Positions 50,222 to 58,891 of a stretch of 58,891 nt of DNA are shown piece after piece. The position numbers and the translations under genes are program-made. Positions within the stretch are counted from its first letter, which is position 1. Each line of letters opens with the position of its first letter. The stretch is from JAAYCI01 sp964370295 (GTDB lineage: Bacteria; Bacillota; Clostridia; Oscillospirales; Ruminococcaceae). The notes beneath the pieces are model-generated. The model was not told where the DNA came from, did not search any database, and saw only the letters and a list, made by a program, of their open reading frames with translations. The stretch is from assembly GCA_964370295.1 (NCBI GenBank), contig CAYJIR010000012.1:1-58891 (forward strand), in the 5' to 3' direction.

Positions 50222-51429
50222 ACTTTTGCTCCCTCCTGTACATTTTCTTCTACCATGGCTTTGGGCGACACGAGGGCGCCAGCACCAATAACCACATTTT
50301 CGCCTACCACAGAAACACCCCAATTGCTAAGGTCGCTTAAATGTTCGGGGCGCATGCCCACTACGGCTCCTTTTTCTATGATGGCATCCTCGGCGATGAT
50401 GGAATAATTTATTTGTGCACCACTTTTTACAATGGCACCCGGCATTAAAACGGAATCTCGCACCACGGCGCCGGCTTCTACTTGCACGCCTGCAAATAAA
50501 ACAGAGGATTCTACCTCGCCTTCTACGATGCACCCCTCGGTGATCATGGCATTTTCAACCTTGGCATTAATACCCACACGGTGTGGAGGACGCCCGGCTG
50601 TGCGTGAGTATATTTTCCAAGTTTTATCGCGCATATCAAGAGGTTGGTTGGGATCCAGCAAGTCCATGTTGGCTTCCCAAAGACTTTCTATGGTGCCCAC
50701 ATCTTTCCAGTACCCTACAAACGGATAGGCCAGCAATTTTCTTTTGACATCCAACATTTTCGGAATGATGTTTTTGCCAAAATCATTGTCAGAAGTATTG
50801 TCATTTTCATCGTTTTCAAGCACTTCCTTAAGTTTGCTCCAAGTGAAGATATAAACGCCCATAGAGGCTAAGGTGGAATTGGTATGTTTGGGTTTTTCTT
50901 CAAATTTTGTGATAAAATTATCCTCGTTGGCTGTCATAATACCAAAACGATGGGTTTCGGCCGGAGGCACATCCATGACGGCGATGGTGCAATCGGCCTG
51001 TTTTTCTTTGTGAAAATCCAACATTTTACCATAATTCATTTTATAAATATGGTCGCCGGATAAAATAAGCACATATTGTGGGTTGTAACGCTCGATAAAA
51101 TTGATGTTTTGATAGATGGCATTGGCTGTGCCGCGATACCAATCACTGCCACTGGCTTTTTGATAGGGTGGAAGTATATGCACGCCACCATAGCTTTTGT
51201 CTAGATCCCAAGGCTGGCCATTTCCAATATAGTCGTTCAAAACCATGGGCAAATACTGTGTAAGAATACCAACCGTGTCAATGTCGGAATTAACACAGTT
51301 GGAAAGAGGAAAATCTACAATGCGGTATTTTCCTCCAAAAGGTACGGCCGGTTTGGCCAACTTCTTTGTGAGTGTGTATAGCCGGGAACCCTGCCCACCG
51401 GCCAACAACATGGCAATGCATTCTTTCAT
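50218..51429 (-). CDS. glgC: Glucose-1-phosphate adenylyltransferase GlgC
   Basis: Makes ADP-glucose, the committed step of glycogen synthesis. 403 residues. The pyrophosphorylase signature is AMLLAGGQGSRLYTLTKKLAKPAVPFGGKYRIVDF, followed by LSGDHIYKMNYGKM and GTIESLWEANMDLL. A left-handed beta-helix ends the protein. The start is ATG 51429, with GGAGG 7 nt upstream. glgC and glgD are translationally coupled. Confidence 0.95.
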   Translation of the reverse strand: MKECIAMLLAGGQGSRLYTLTKKLAKPAVPFGGKYRIVDFPLSNCVNSDIDTVGILTQYLPMVLNDYIGNGQPWDLDKSYGGVHILPPYQKASGSDWYRGTANAIYQNINFIERYNPQYVLILSGDHIYKMNYGKMLDFHKEKQADCTIAVMDVPPAETHRFGIMTANEDNFITKFEEKPKHTNSTLASMGVYIFTWSKLKEVLENDENDNTSDNDFGKNIIPKMLDVKRKLLAYPFVGYWKDVGTIESLWEANMDLLDPNQPLDMRDKTWKIYSRTAGRPPHRVGINAKVENAMITEGCIVEGEVESSVLFAGVQVEAGAVVRDSVLMPGAIVKSGAQINYSIIAEDAIIEKGAVVGMRPEHLSDLSNWGVSVVGENVVIGAGALVSPKAMVEENVQEGAKV

Positions 51430-51560
51430 ATGAGATCCTCCGTGTTGTTTTAATTTTATATATAGAAAATATGATTACAATAAAATATCGGAAATAAGGC
51501 AAAAACAGGAAGAAATGTTATAAAGAAAAGCTACTGAAGAAGGTGAAAATCCAAGTACTA

Positions 51561-53510
51561 TTAGGAGGGTTGTTTTTGGGTAGGCTCATTGTCTATTTTG
51601 TTCTGCGGCAAAACGGTCCCTTGCGGAGCATCGTATACGGTGATGGACAAAGGTGGAATGGTAATGCCGATGGATTGAGCAAATCCATGCATTTCCCCTT
51701 TGCGGCTGCGTATGTTGGTATTATGATAGCCATTGCCGCCAAATTGGGTGTCGTCGCTACTGAATAATAAGGTGTAGCTACCGCTCTCTGGTACGCCAAA
51801 GCGGTAGGCATCTCGCTGCACGGGTGAAAAATTGCACACGATAATCAGCTGGCGACCCTTTTTATTTCGGCGGATAAACACCAATACATTTTGGCTGTAA
51901 TCATCGGCCACAATCCACTGGAAACCATCCCAGCTGTTGTCTAATTCCCAAAGGGAAGAGTGCTCAAGATAAAAATGGTTTAAGGCCTTCGAATACGCGT
52001 GCAATTGGCTGTGCGTGTCATATTCAAGCAACATCCAATCCAGTGCTTTTGCCTCGCTCCACTCTGTGAACTGGCCAAATTCTTGGCCCATGAACATAAG
52101 TTTTTTACCGGGATGTGCAATCATGTATCCCATAAACACGCGCATTTCTGCAAACTTATCATGATAAAAACCGGGCATTTTGCCAATTAAGCTGCATTTT
52201 CCGTGCACCACTTCATCGTGGCTGATTGGCAAGATATAATTTTCGCTGAAGGCATAAAAAAAACTAAAGGTTAAGCGTTGATGAATGCTACTGCGAAAAA
52301 TGGGGTCAGTAGACATATAGCTTAACATATCATTCATCCAACCCATGTTCCATTTGAAGTTAAAGCCAAGGCCGCCATCGTGAACCGGCGCAGTAACCAG
52401 CGGCCATGCCGTGGATTCCTCGGCAATCATCAATACGCCGGGATGGCGTTTAAAGGCCGCCGTGTTGATTTTTTTCAAAAAATCCATGGCTTCTAAATTG
52501 CCATTTCCACCGTGTATGTTTGCTTCCCATTCGCCGTCCTGGCGGTTATAGTCTAAATAAAGCATGCTGGCAACGGCATCGAAGCGCAGGCCATCGATGT
52601 GGTACATATCCAGCCAGAACAAAGCGGAGGAGATCAGAAAACACTGCACTTCTGTGCGACCAAAGTCAAACACCATGGTGCCCCACTCTCGGTGCTCGGC
52701 CCTACGAGGGTTTTGGTCTTCATAACAGGGGGTGCCGTCAAAGCGATAAAGCCCAAATTCATCTTTGGGGAAATGAGCAGGAACCCAATCAATAATCACA
52801 CCGATGCCGGCTTGGTGGCATTGGTCAATAAGGTACATAAAATCATGAGGTGTTCCATAACGGCTGGTGGGAGCAAAATAACCGGTAACTTGGTAGCCCC
52901 AGCTGCCGTCAAACGGGTATTCAGTGATGGGCATAAGTTCAATGTGTGTGTATCCCATATCTTGAACATAAGGAATGAGCTCATGAGCCAAGTCTCGGTA
53001 GCTATAGGGGTTGCCATCGGGATGTATTTTCCAACTACCCAAATGGAGCTCATACACATTCATGGGATTGTTTAACATGTTTTTTCGCTTCTTATTTCTT
53101 TCCCATTGTGTATCCTGCCAAGAATATCCTTCTAATTCGTATAACTTGCTACAATTTGAAGGGCGTGTTTCGCTGTGGAAAGCGTAGGGATCTGCCTTGA
53201 AGACGAGATTATCGTCGGGCGTTGTAACGCAGTATTTGTAAATGTCGTAATTTTTAAGACCGGGTATAAAGCACTCCCACACACCGGTTTTCGAGAGGTG
53301 ATACATGGGATGCGCACCGGGCGTCCAGCTGTTAAAATCGCCCACAACACTCATGGTTTTAGCTCGTGGAGCCCACACCCGAAACAAGGCACCGGCTTGG
53401 CCGCCCACTTCGCACAGTTGCGAGCCTAAAAATTTCCAGCAATCATAATTTTTTCCAGTTTTAAAGTGATAAAGTTCTGTGTCGATTTTCAAATTGTTTA
53501 ATTTGCGCAT
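51561..53510 (-). CDS. glgB: 1,4-alpha-glucan branching enzyme
   Basis: Introduces alpha-1,6 branches into glycogen. A 649-residue GH13 enzyme. CBM48-like N-terminal domain (GGQAGALFRVWAPRAKTMSVVGDFNSW), then the catalytic barrel: VIIDWVPAHFPKDEFGL, the nucleophile in DGLRFDAVASMLYLDY, acid/base Glu in MIAEESTAWP, and the transition-state Asp in PISHDEVVHGK. GQEFGQFTEWSEAKALDW is typical. The start is ATG 53510 with CGGAGG before it. First gene of the glgBCDA series. Confidence 0.95.
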   Translation of the reverse strand: MRKLNNLKIDTELYHFKTGKNYDCWKFLGSQLCEVGGQAGALFRVWAPRAKTMSVVGDFNSWTPGAHPMYHLSKTGVWECFIPGLKNYDIYKYCVTTPDDNLVFKADPYAFHSETRPSNCSKLYELEGYSWQDTQWERNKKRKNMLNNPMNVYELHLGSWKIHPDGNPYSYRDLAHELIPYVQDMGYTHIELMPITEYPFDGSWGYQVTGYFAPTSRYGTPHDFMYLIDQCHQAGIGVIIDWVPAHFPKDEFGLYRFDGTPCYEDQNPRRAEHREWGTMVFDFGRTEVQCFLISSALFWLDMYHIDGLRFDAVASMLYLDYNRQDGEWEANIHGGNGNLEAMDFLKKINTAAFKRHPGVLMIAEESTAWPLVTAPVHDGGLGFNFKWNMGWMNDMLSYMSTDPIFRSSIHQRLTFSFFYAFSENYILPISHDEVVHGKCSLIGKMPGFYHDKFAEMRVFMGYMIAHPGKKLMFMGQEFGQFTEWSEAKALDWMLLEYDTHSQLHAYSKALNHFYLEHSSLWELDNSWDGFQWIVADDYSQNVLVFIRRNKKGRQLIIVCNFSPVQRDAYRFGVPESGSYTLLFSSDDTQFGGNGYHNTNIRSRKGEMHGFAQSIGITIPPLSITVYDAPQGTVLPQNKIDNEPTQKQPS

Positions 53511-53775
53511 AAAAACCTCCGGCACCAATTGCCAATCATTGTAAAAATGGAGAGGACGGGTAAGATAAAAAAGAACAATGGCAAATAAGTATGCAGAAGT
53601 TTAATCGTATAAACTTATTGTAGCCAGTTTTAAAGATGATTGCAAGAATTTTTGGTTAAAATGGCAAAATAGGAAAAAGAGAGTATATGGTTTTGTGCAA
53701 TATCAATAAAAAATAATGGATAAAATCAGAGGGTTAGAGGGAAAACAGGGACTTTGAGAAGCGAAAGCAAGCTCT

Positions 53776-54834
53776 TTAGTCCAGAATATATACGTCCATG
53801 GCACGTTTGCCAAATTGAAGACACTCGGCGTTGGTTTCAAAATACAAATCTATGCCAACATGCCCCTCCATCAGGGCTGTGCCTGTATCTGTGGCAATGG
53901 CATAGCCGTAAACAAAGCTTTGGTCGGGGGCGGTGATGAATAGGCGTGTGCCGTAGGGGATGACATTGGGGTTGACGGCTACGGTGCCGCAGAAAAGCCC
54001 TAGACCGGAGGAACCACGTCCACCGGAAGAAGAATAGGCTGTGGTGGACACACCGCTCATCACCTGTGTTGCATTTGTAGGGATACCATTTTCATCCAAT
54101 TCCACATCGGAAAAGGCGTCAATGGTAGAATGGATTACGTCAGAAACCAATTCATCCCTGCCGGGGTCTTGCGGGGTGACAACCGGTGTGAGAGATACAA
54201 TATCGCTTTCATTGATCTCGCCATTGATAAGAGTATGTCGATAGGCAACATCGTAAATATCTGAGGCATTGGTGACCAATGTTGCATCTGGGGTTGTCTC
54301 TAAAATTTCTGTGTGGTATTCTTGCAATTCTTCTTCGTCAATATCGGTGCGCAAAATTTCTTGTTCATAGTCAACACGCTGCACCTCTACATGAAGGCCA
54401 GGCGTCACCGGGGTGTCTAGAGCCGGCAATACGAAGTCGTCCCCTTCCAGTTGTAGGTTGTGTTGTTGTAGAAGATCTTCCACCGTGCCGTCCACAATTT
54501 CACTTTCATAAACCGTGTCATCGGCATGTACTTGTGCAAAGAAAGCACGATTTATAGTCACATTAGAAACTCCATCACTTTGGGACACTACGGAAATTTC
54601 ATCGTGCGCATCGGTTACGGCTCCGGTCATCAGAACGAGATCACGTTGGCTCATGCCACTGGTAAGCATAGTGTGGCTGGAACCTTCGGAATCACTAAGC
54701 ACAACCATGTCTTGTGCCAAAACAGTGGTGTATAGGCAGGTGCCAAGAAATAAACCCGCCAAAACAGGGGCGACAATACGGTTTACATGATGGCTTTTTC
54801 GTAAAAAGCGTTCATAGGTTCTGCGGAAATTCAA
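53776..54834 (-). CDS. Cell-wall protein with DUF348-like and 3D (lytic transglycosylase-like) domains, YabE-type
   Basis: A 352-residue exported protein. One N-terminal membrane helix (IVAPVLAGLFLGTCLYTTVLA), two DUF348-like segments (NVTINRAFFAQVHADDTVYESEIVDGTVEDLLQQHNL), a degenerate G5-like stretch (residues about 175-225) without the usual glycines, and a C-terminal 3D domain. The 3D domain has SGLGLFCGTVAVNPNVIPYGTRLFI and the three Asp residues in ATDTGTALMEGHVGIDLYF. It probably cleaves or remodels peptidoglycan like resuscitation-promoting/stationary-phase factors. Monocistronic, divergent from lepA. Confidence 0.88.
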   Translation of the reverse strand: MNFRRTYERFLRKSHHVNRIVAPVLAGLFLGTCLYTTVLAQDMVVLSDSEGSSHTMLTSGMSQRDLVLMTGAVTDAHDEISVVSQSDGVSNVTINRAFFAQVHADDTVYESEIVDGTVEDLLQQHNLQLEGDDFVLPALDTPVTPGLHVEVQRVDYEQEILRTDIDEEELQEYHTEILETTPDATLVTNASDIYDVAYRHTLINGEINESDIVSLTPVVTPQDPGRDELVSDVIHSTIDAFSDVELDENGIPTNATQVMSGVSTTAYSSSGGRGSSGLGLFCGTVAVNPNVIPYGTRLFITAPDQSFVYGYAIATDTGTALMEGHVGIDLYFETNAECLQFGKRAMDVYILD

Positions 54835-55129
54835 GGGAAAACTCCTATTCTTTATGGTAAGTGTTGTAACTCATCTGTAAAAACGTCCGTATTTATTTTA
54901 ACAAAAACTACGGGTGGGGTCAAATAAAAAAACAAATGCAGCGTAGAAAATTTACAGTTTACACAATTCTTTGGGGAAAGAAAACAAAACGAACAAAAAA
55001 GACGTTTTCTTTCCGTTGAAAATATGGTACGATGAAAAAAGTTTACAAAGCGAAGCGCATGGTGCGCAGGGATAAGTGAAAAAGGACTTGTCTTGGAAAA
55101 AAACAGAACAACGCACGGGAGGAACTGGA

Positions 55130-56932
55130 TTGAAAGAGAAAAATATCCGCAATTTTTGTATCATTGCACATATTGACCACGGCAAGTCTACCTTGGCCGA
55201 CCGTATTTTGGAGCTGACCCAAAGTGTGGAGCAAAGGCGTATGAGCAGCCAAATTTTAGACGATATGGAACTTGAAAAAGAACGAGGTATCACGATTAAA
55301 GCGCGAGCTGTGTGCTTGAATTATACAGCGAAAGATGGCGAAGAGTATGAATTGAACCTTATCGATACCCCGGGACATGTAGATTTTAACTATGAGGTTA
55401 GCCGTTCTTTAGCCGCCTGTGAAGGTGCTTTGCTGATTGTAGATTCTACCCAAGGAGTAGAGGCCCAAACCTTGGCCAACACCTATTTGGCTTTAGAGCA
55501 CGATTTGGAAATTGTGCCGGTATTGAATAAAATGGATTTGCCCAGCGCAGACGCCGAGCGTGTGGCCAAAGAGGTAGAGGATGTGATAGGTCTGCCTGCG
55601 TTAGATGCCCCGCGCATCTCGGCCAAGGCAGGGATTGGGATTGAAGAAGTGTTAGAGTGCATAGTGAACGATATACCGCCGCCAAGTGGCAGTGAAGAAG
55701 GTCCCTTAAAAGCGCTGATTTTCGACTCGGCGTATGATAGCTATAAAGGGGTTGTGGTGTATGTGCGTGTGTTTGAGGGCCAATTAAAAACAGGCGATAG
55801 CATTCAAATGATGGCCACCGGTGCTCGTTTTCAAGTGGTGGAGGTGGGGCATATGGGGCCGCTTGCCATGCTTCCTACCGAAAGTCTTTCGGCAGGTGAG
55901 GTGGGATATTTTGTTGCCAGCATAAAAAATGTCCGTGAAACTCGCGTGGGTGATACTGTAACCGGGCAGGCCAATCCTGCAAAAGAGGCGCTGGCGGGGT
56001 ATCGGAAAGTGGTGCCAATGGTGTTTTGTGGTATTTACCCGGCAGACGGTGCCAAATATCCGGATTTGCAAGACGCTCTTGATAAACTCCAGCTAAACGA
56101 TGCTTCTCTTAGTTTTGAGCCGGAAACCAGTGTGGCTTTGGGTTTTGGTTTTCGCTGTGGTTTTTTGGGGCTTTTGCATTTAGAGATTATCATAGAACGT
56201 ATTGAGAGAGAATTCGATTTAGACCTTATCACCACGGCACCGAGCGTGGAATATCATTTTACCCTAACAGATGGTAGCCAAATTGCAGTAGAAAACCCTA
56301 CCAATTATCCCGACCCCGGCCGTATCGCAAAGGCAGAAGAACCTTTTGTAGATGCACATATTTATACCCCTGCAGAATATGTGGGCGGATTGATGGAGTT
56401 GTGTCAAGAGCGCCGCGGGGTGTTGCGCGATATGAAATATCTTGATGAAGAGCGTGTGGATTTGCATTATGAGCTACCTTTGGGTGAGATAGTATACGAT
56501 TTTTTTGATGCAATTAAGAGCCGTAGTCGTGGCTATGCCAGCTATGATTATGAGTTGAAAGGTTTTGTGGAATCGAAACTTGTGAAGCTAGATGTGCTGG
56601 TGGCCGGTGATGTGGTAGATGCTTTGAGCTTTATAGTGCATGCCGACAAAGCCTATGCTCGTGGAAGGCGTTTGTGTGAAAAGCTAAAGGAAAATATACC
56701 ACGTCAATTGTTTGAAGTGCCTATACAAGCAGCACTTGGTGGAAAAATTATTGCACGCGAAACGGTGCGTGCTGTGCGTAAAGACGTATTGGCAAAGTGC
56801 TATGGTGGCGATATCACGCGAAAGAAAAAACTGCTGGAAAAACAAAAAGAGGGCAAAAAGAAAATGCGACAAATTGGCAGTGTACAGGTGCCGAGCGAAG
56901 CATTCACAGCGGTGTTAAAACTGGATGATTAA
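55130..56932 (+). CDS. lepA: Elongation factor 4 (LepA)
   Basis: A ribosomal GTPase that can back-translocate ribosomes. Its 600 residues match the family exactly. G1 is AHIDHGKSTLADR, the switch I region is KERGITIKA, G3 is DTPGHVDFNYEVSR and G4 is NKMDLPSAD. The LepA-specific C-terminal domain holds KKKLLEKQKEGKKKMRQIGSVQVPSEAF. The start is TTG 55130 (GGAGG 7 nt upstream); an ATG-like extension to 55076 is unlike the family. It ends in a strong terminator. Confidence 0.96.
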   Translation: MKEKNIRNFCIIAHIDHGKSTLADRILELTQSVEQRRMSSQILDDMELEKERGITIKARAVCLNYTAKDGEEYELNLIDTPGHVDFNYEVSRSLAACEGALLIVDSTQGVEAQTLANTYLALEHDLEIVPVLNKMDLPSADAERVAKEVEDVIGLPALDAPRISAKAGIGIEEVLECIVNDIPPPSGSEEGPLKALIFDSAYDSYKGVVVYVRVFEGQLKTGDSIQMMATGARFQVVEVGHMGPLAMLPTESLSAGEVGYFVASIKNVRETRVGDTVTGQANPAKEALAGYRKVVPMVFCGIYPADGAKYPDLQDALDKLQLNDASLSFEPETSVALGFGFRCGFLGLLHLEIIIERIEREFDLDLITTAPSVEYHFTLTDGSQIAVENPTNYPDPGRIAKAEEPFVDAHIYTPAEYVGGLMELCQERRGVLRDMKYLDEERVDLHYELPLGEIVYDFFDAIKSRSRGYASYDYELKGFVESKLVKLDVLVAGDVVDALSFIVHADKAYARGRRLCEKLKENIPRQLFEVPIQAALGGKIIARETVRAVRKDVLAKCYGGDITRKKKLLEKQKEGKKKMRQIGSVQVPSEAFTAVLKLDD

Positions 56933-56980
56933 CGAATATTTAATATATTTATAAAAAAAGTATGTTTAAACTACTAAAAC

Positions 56981-57015
56981 AAAAAACCGCTTTTCGTTAT
57001 GAAAAGCGGTTTTTT
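56981..57015 (+). terminator. Terminator of lepA
   Basis: AAAAAACCGCTTTTC (56981-56995) pairs with GAAAAGCGGTTTTTT (57001-57015) across a 5-nt loop, followed by more T residues. Confidence 0.92.
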
Positions 57016-57091
57016 GTTTTGATAATCAATGTTTAAAAAGTTGTTTTCATGCGAAATGAATTTCCGGAAAGAAGGATTTACCAAAGAAAAT

Positions 57092-57358
57092 ATTCCAGTG
57101 AACTGTGCTCATGATTTTCTAAATAGAGCTTCCTTCATAACACGCAAATCTGTGACCATATGCGTGTTGTCTGAGTGATAGGCCTTCCGTTTTTTGCATA
57201 AAAAACCTTGCACATGTGTTTCGCCTTTTATTTAAAGGATAAAATACAGTGGATAGCATCAAGGTATGCTCATAAAAGCACTGCTCTAAGCACTTTTATG
57301 GCCACCGCATATTGCGGTGGGGCGGAATGAAGGCTGCAGGGGTTTATTCAACAGGCAT
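57092..57358 (-). repeat. Dispersed hairpin element, long copy (J)
   Basis: A reverse-oriented copy of about 267 bp. The right side shows TTTATTCAACAGGCAT (to 57358), GGTTTATT with CCTGCAGGGG, CCACCGCAT..TTGCGGTGG, and AAAGCAC..GCACTTTTATGG. CAAGGTATGC and AAAACCTTGCAC are also present. The far end, ATTCCAGTGAAC at 57092, is less certain. Near it a perfect 8-bp stem, AACACGCA (57139-57146) with TGCGTGTT (57161-57168), occupies the place of the variable hairpin. No clear target duplication. Confidence 0.75.
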
Positions 57359-57492
57359 TATTTCTATATGGAGAAAAAGCCGTATATTTAAAGCTTTCAA
57401 AAGAAGAAAGGCAGGCATGAGGTGAAATTATATGGGAATACGGATTATCAAGGCGCTTCCCTGGTTTGATAAGAAAATTAAAAGCCGAAAGT

Positions 57493-57885
57493 CTAGGGCA
57501 TATCGAAAAATTGTGTTTCGTTTGTTAATAAAGTTTTTACATAGCAATTTTTTGCTTTCTCGATGAAGACTTGTTTTGTTTCTTCAGGCAGATCGGCATC
57601 AATTTCGATTTTCGTGTATATTTTGTTGATACCCTCTTCTTTGGTGTTTATATCGGCCGAAACGGTAACGTTTTCAAACGTGATGCCATCGTCTATCAAA
57701 AGTTGTTGTAAGGTCATATTTAGGCAGCCAATGTATCCCGCAAGCAACAATTGGCTGGGCCTAAAATCGGTGCCAAGCCCGCCGCTTTCCACAGGCAAGC
57801 CGGCATAAACCGTTCTGATGTGAGGGCTATCCGGTTGGGTGATTTCCGTGGTAAATTGCTTGTCTTTCGATTTTGCGATCATCAT
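57493..57885 (-). CDS. OsmC/Ohr-family protein
   Basis: A 130-residue OsmC-fold protein. The redox cysteines are expected in LLLAGYIGCLNMTLQQLL and KAKNCYVKTLL, the central helix and C-terminal positions used by Ohr/OsmC peroxidatic pairs. Characterised members reduce organic hydroperoxides; others have unknown partners. The ATG at 57885 has AAAGGAG upstream. It is divergent in sense from lepA and separated by repeat copy J. Confidence 0.85.
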   Translation of the reverse strand: MMIAKSKDKQFTTEITQPDSPHIRTVYAGLPVESGGLGTDFRPSQLLLAGYIGCLNMTLQQLLIDDGITFENVTVSADINTKEEGINKIYTKIEIDADLPEETKQVFIEKAKNCYVKTLLTNETQFFDMP

Positions 57886-57985
57886 ATGATAACTCCTTTG
57901 AGTAAAAATATGGCTCGACAGATGTGAACCATTCTAAACTTCGAAATTTTATACGATGCATGTTGTTTTAAGTTATGATCTTTCT

Positions 57986-58813
57986 TTAAAGATGCAATGA
58001 CCTTGTGGGACATACGTCAACACACTTAAAACAAAGGATGCATTCCGTTGCATTTTTTCTTTTTCGTGCATTGCTTATCATATCTACTTGCATAGGACAA
58101 ATTCTTTTACATTTATTACATGATATGCATTTTGAGGTGTCATTCTTTACCCTAATGATTGAAAAATAACTCATTGGCTTCAGAAAAACAGTAACAGGAC
58201 AAATATATTTACAAAAGGCGCGATTGTCCTTACAAGTATAGGCAAGGATAATGCCGACAATGTAATACATTACATTTCCTATTATAAAGCTCCAAAACAG
58301 TATGGTTTCCAAACTTTGCACTTGCAAGAGGAACAAAGCACTCACAAAAATCAATGAAAACGTAAAAACGATATATTTTATATAAGAAAATTTCTTTTGT
58401 GGGAGCATTGGCTGCTTATAGGGCAATAAATCCAAAATCATTGCAGTCCAACAGGCGTATCCACACCAACCACGACCAAACACAAGAGGACCGAATATTT
58501 TTGCCACTGCATAATGTATTACTGCTGCCTCGAATACACCAAGGAAAAGATAGTACCAAAATCCCACAATTTGCATGTTTTCATTATTGATAATACCAAG
58601 AAAAACAAGCATATATAACCCGACGGCAAGCTGCATCACATTGCGGGCATATTTGTATTTTTTTGCATATAAAAATAAACCGATTGACAAACATATTCCG
58701 ATATATGAGAAATTAAATAAATAAAAAATGTCATCTAGGGTTAACCACAAGACGATGGCAATTGCTTCAAATATGGCAAGTATTACAAGTGCACCCGTAT
58801 ATTTTTTATCCAT
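57986..58813 (-). CDS. Membrane ferredoxin-type protein (NapH/YccM-like, 4Fe-4S)
   Basis: A 275-residue protein with about six membrane helices. GRGWCGYACWTAMILDLLPYKQP and RAFCKYICPVTVFLKPMSYFSIIRV are the CxxxC-type motifs typical of NapH/CcoG/NosR-like proteins. The C-terminal cytoplasmic part holds two ferredoxin clusters (CISCNKCKRICP and CILCFKCVDVCP). Proteins of this kind pass electrons between quinone or cytoplasmic ferredoxin and a membrane oxidoreductase; partner genes are not visible here. It ends about 100 bp before the OsmC start. Confidence 0.85.
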   Translation of the reverse strand: MDKKYTGALVILAIFEAIAIVLWLTLDDIFYLFNFSYIGICLSIGLFLYAKKYKYARNVMQLAVGLYMLVFLGIINNENMQIVGFWYYLFLGVFEAAVIHYAVAKIFGPLVFGRGWCGYACWTAMILDLLPYKQPMLPQKKFSYIKYIVFTFSLIFVSALFLLQVQSLETILFWSFIIGNVMYYIVGIILAYTCKDNRAFCKYICPVTVFLKPMSYFSIIRVKNDTSKCISCNKCKRICPMQVDMISNARKRKNATECILCFKCVDVCPTRSLHL

Positions 58814-58839
58814 TCAGTCTCGTTTCTATCGTATAAATA

Positions 58840-58891
58840 ATGCCTGCTGAATAAACCCCTATGGGTGCTTATTCAGCCCCACCGCAAAATG
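58840..58891 (+). repeat. Dispersed hairpin element, cut by window end (copy K)
   Basis: ATGCCTGCTGAATAAACCCC followed by GGTGCTTATTCAGCCCCACCGCA matches the start of the reference copy at 34945. The preceding bases TAAATA (58834-58839) fit the TANNTA pattern of the target duplications. The rest lies outside the window. Confidence 0.85.

Noticed and set aside
57432..57566. 44-codon plus-strand frame starting MGIRIIKALPWF, with GAGGTG upstream
   Set aside because: The ribosome binding site is acceptable, but the frame overlaps the 3' end of the OsmC gene in antisense, is rich in Lys/Arg and matches nothing I know. It cannot be supported.

Overview
The window looks like a chromosomal segment of an anaerobic, low-to-moderate GC Clostridia (Firmicutes), probably an uncultured or metagenome-derived genome. 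Evidence: strong AGGAGG-type ribosome binding sites with ATG, GTG and TTG starts; RicT/YaaT, a YabE-like 3D-domain protein and a GlgC/GlgD pair; a B12-dependent class II ribonucleotide reductase, a 2[4Fe-4S] ferredoxin and several Fe-S membrane or flavin proteins. Three runs of exactly 100 N are assembly gaps, each placed in repetitive sequence. No phage, CRISPR array, transposase or rRNA gene was seen.

Layout. 1-5.8 kb: trmB, an excisionase-type HTH protein, a HAD phosphatase and three tRNA genes (Glu, Met, Arg). 5.8-9.7 kb (minus): a compact operon of a polar amino acid ABC transporter, an ATP-grasp ligase and a PNPOx-like flavoprotein with a ferredoxin tail, divergent from an HxlR regulator. 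10.3-13.2 kb: a kinase-C-lobe membrane protein with KPEE repeats, and a patatin. 13.5-20.9 kb: gluQ, leuA, leuB, an iron alcohol dehydrogenase, an ECF S-component and a GNAT. 22-29.8 kb (minus): glmM, a left-handed beta-helix protein, a membrane orphan, coaX, a VanY-type peptidase and a zinc-ribbon membrane protein with 19-residue repeats. 30.5-34.9 kb: PurO-type IMP cyclohydrolase, DAHP synthase, a parvulin foldase and a YfcE-type phosphodiesterase. 35.4-41.3 kb (minus): rsmI, trmN6-like, ferredoxin, ricT, holB, a YaaO-type decarboxylase and a rhomboid-like protein, a relative of the Bacillus yaaO-holB-yaaT-yabB-yabC block. 41.6-47.5 kb: nrdJ, a MYG1/GIY-YIG pair, a ricin-type lectin with a histone-H1-like tail, an Lrp regulator and dCMP deaminase. 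47.6-53.5 kb (minus): the glycogen operon glgB-glgC-glgD-glgA. 53.8-58.8 kb: a 3D-domain cell-wall protein, lepA, an OsmC protein and an Fe-S membrane protein.

The most striking non-coding feature is a dispersed family of about 190-270 bp intergenic elements, roughly ten full or partial copies in 59 kb. They have inverted ends (ATGCCYRCTGAA), no coding capacity and a string of hairpins; two copies are flanked by perfect 6-bp direct repeats (TAAGTA; TATTTA). They behave like MITEs. In several copies the hairpin next to one end has a different stem sequence that is still self-complementary, around a similar AT-rich loop. I do not recognise the family, and it is the best candidate here for something undescribed.

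A second theme is length-variable tandem repeats in exported or membrane proteins: KPEE in the kinase-like protein, 19 residues in the zinc-ribbon protein, 12 residues inside the parvulin domain. Two of the three assembly gaps fall in such repeats.
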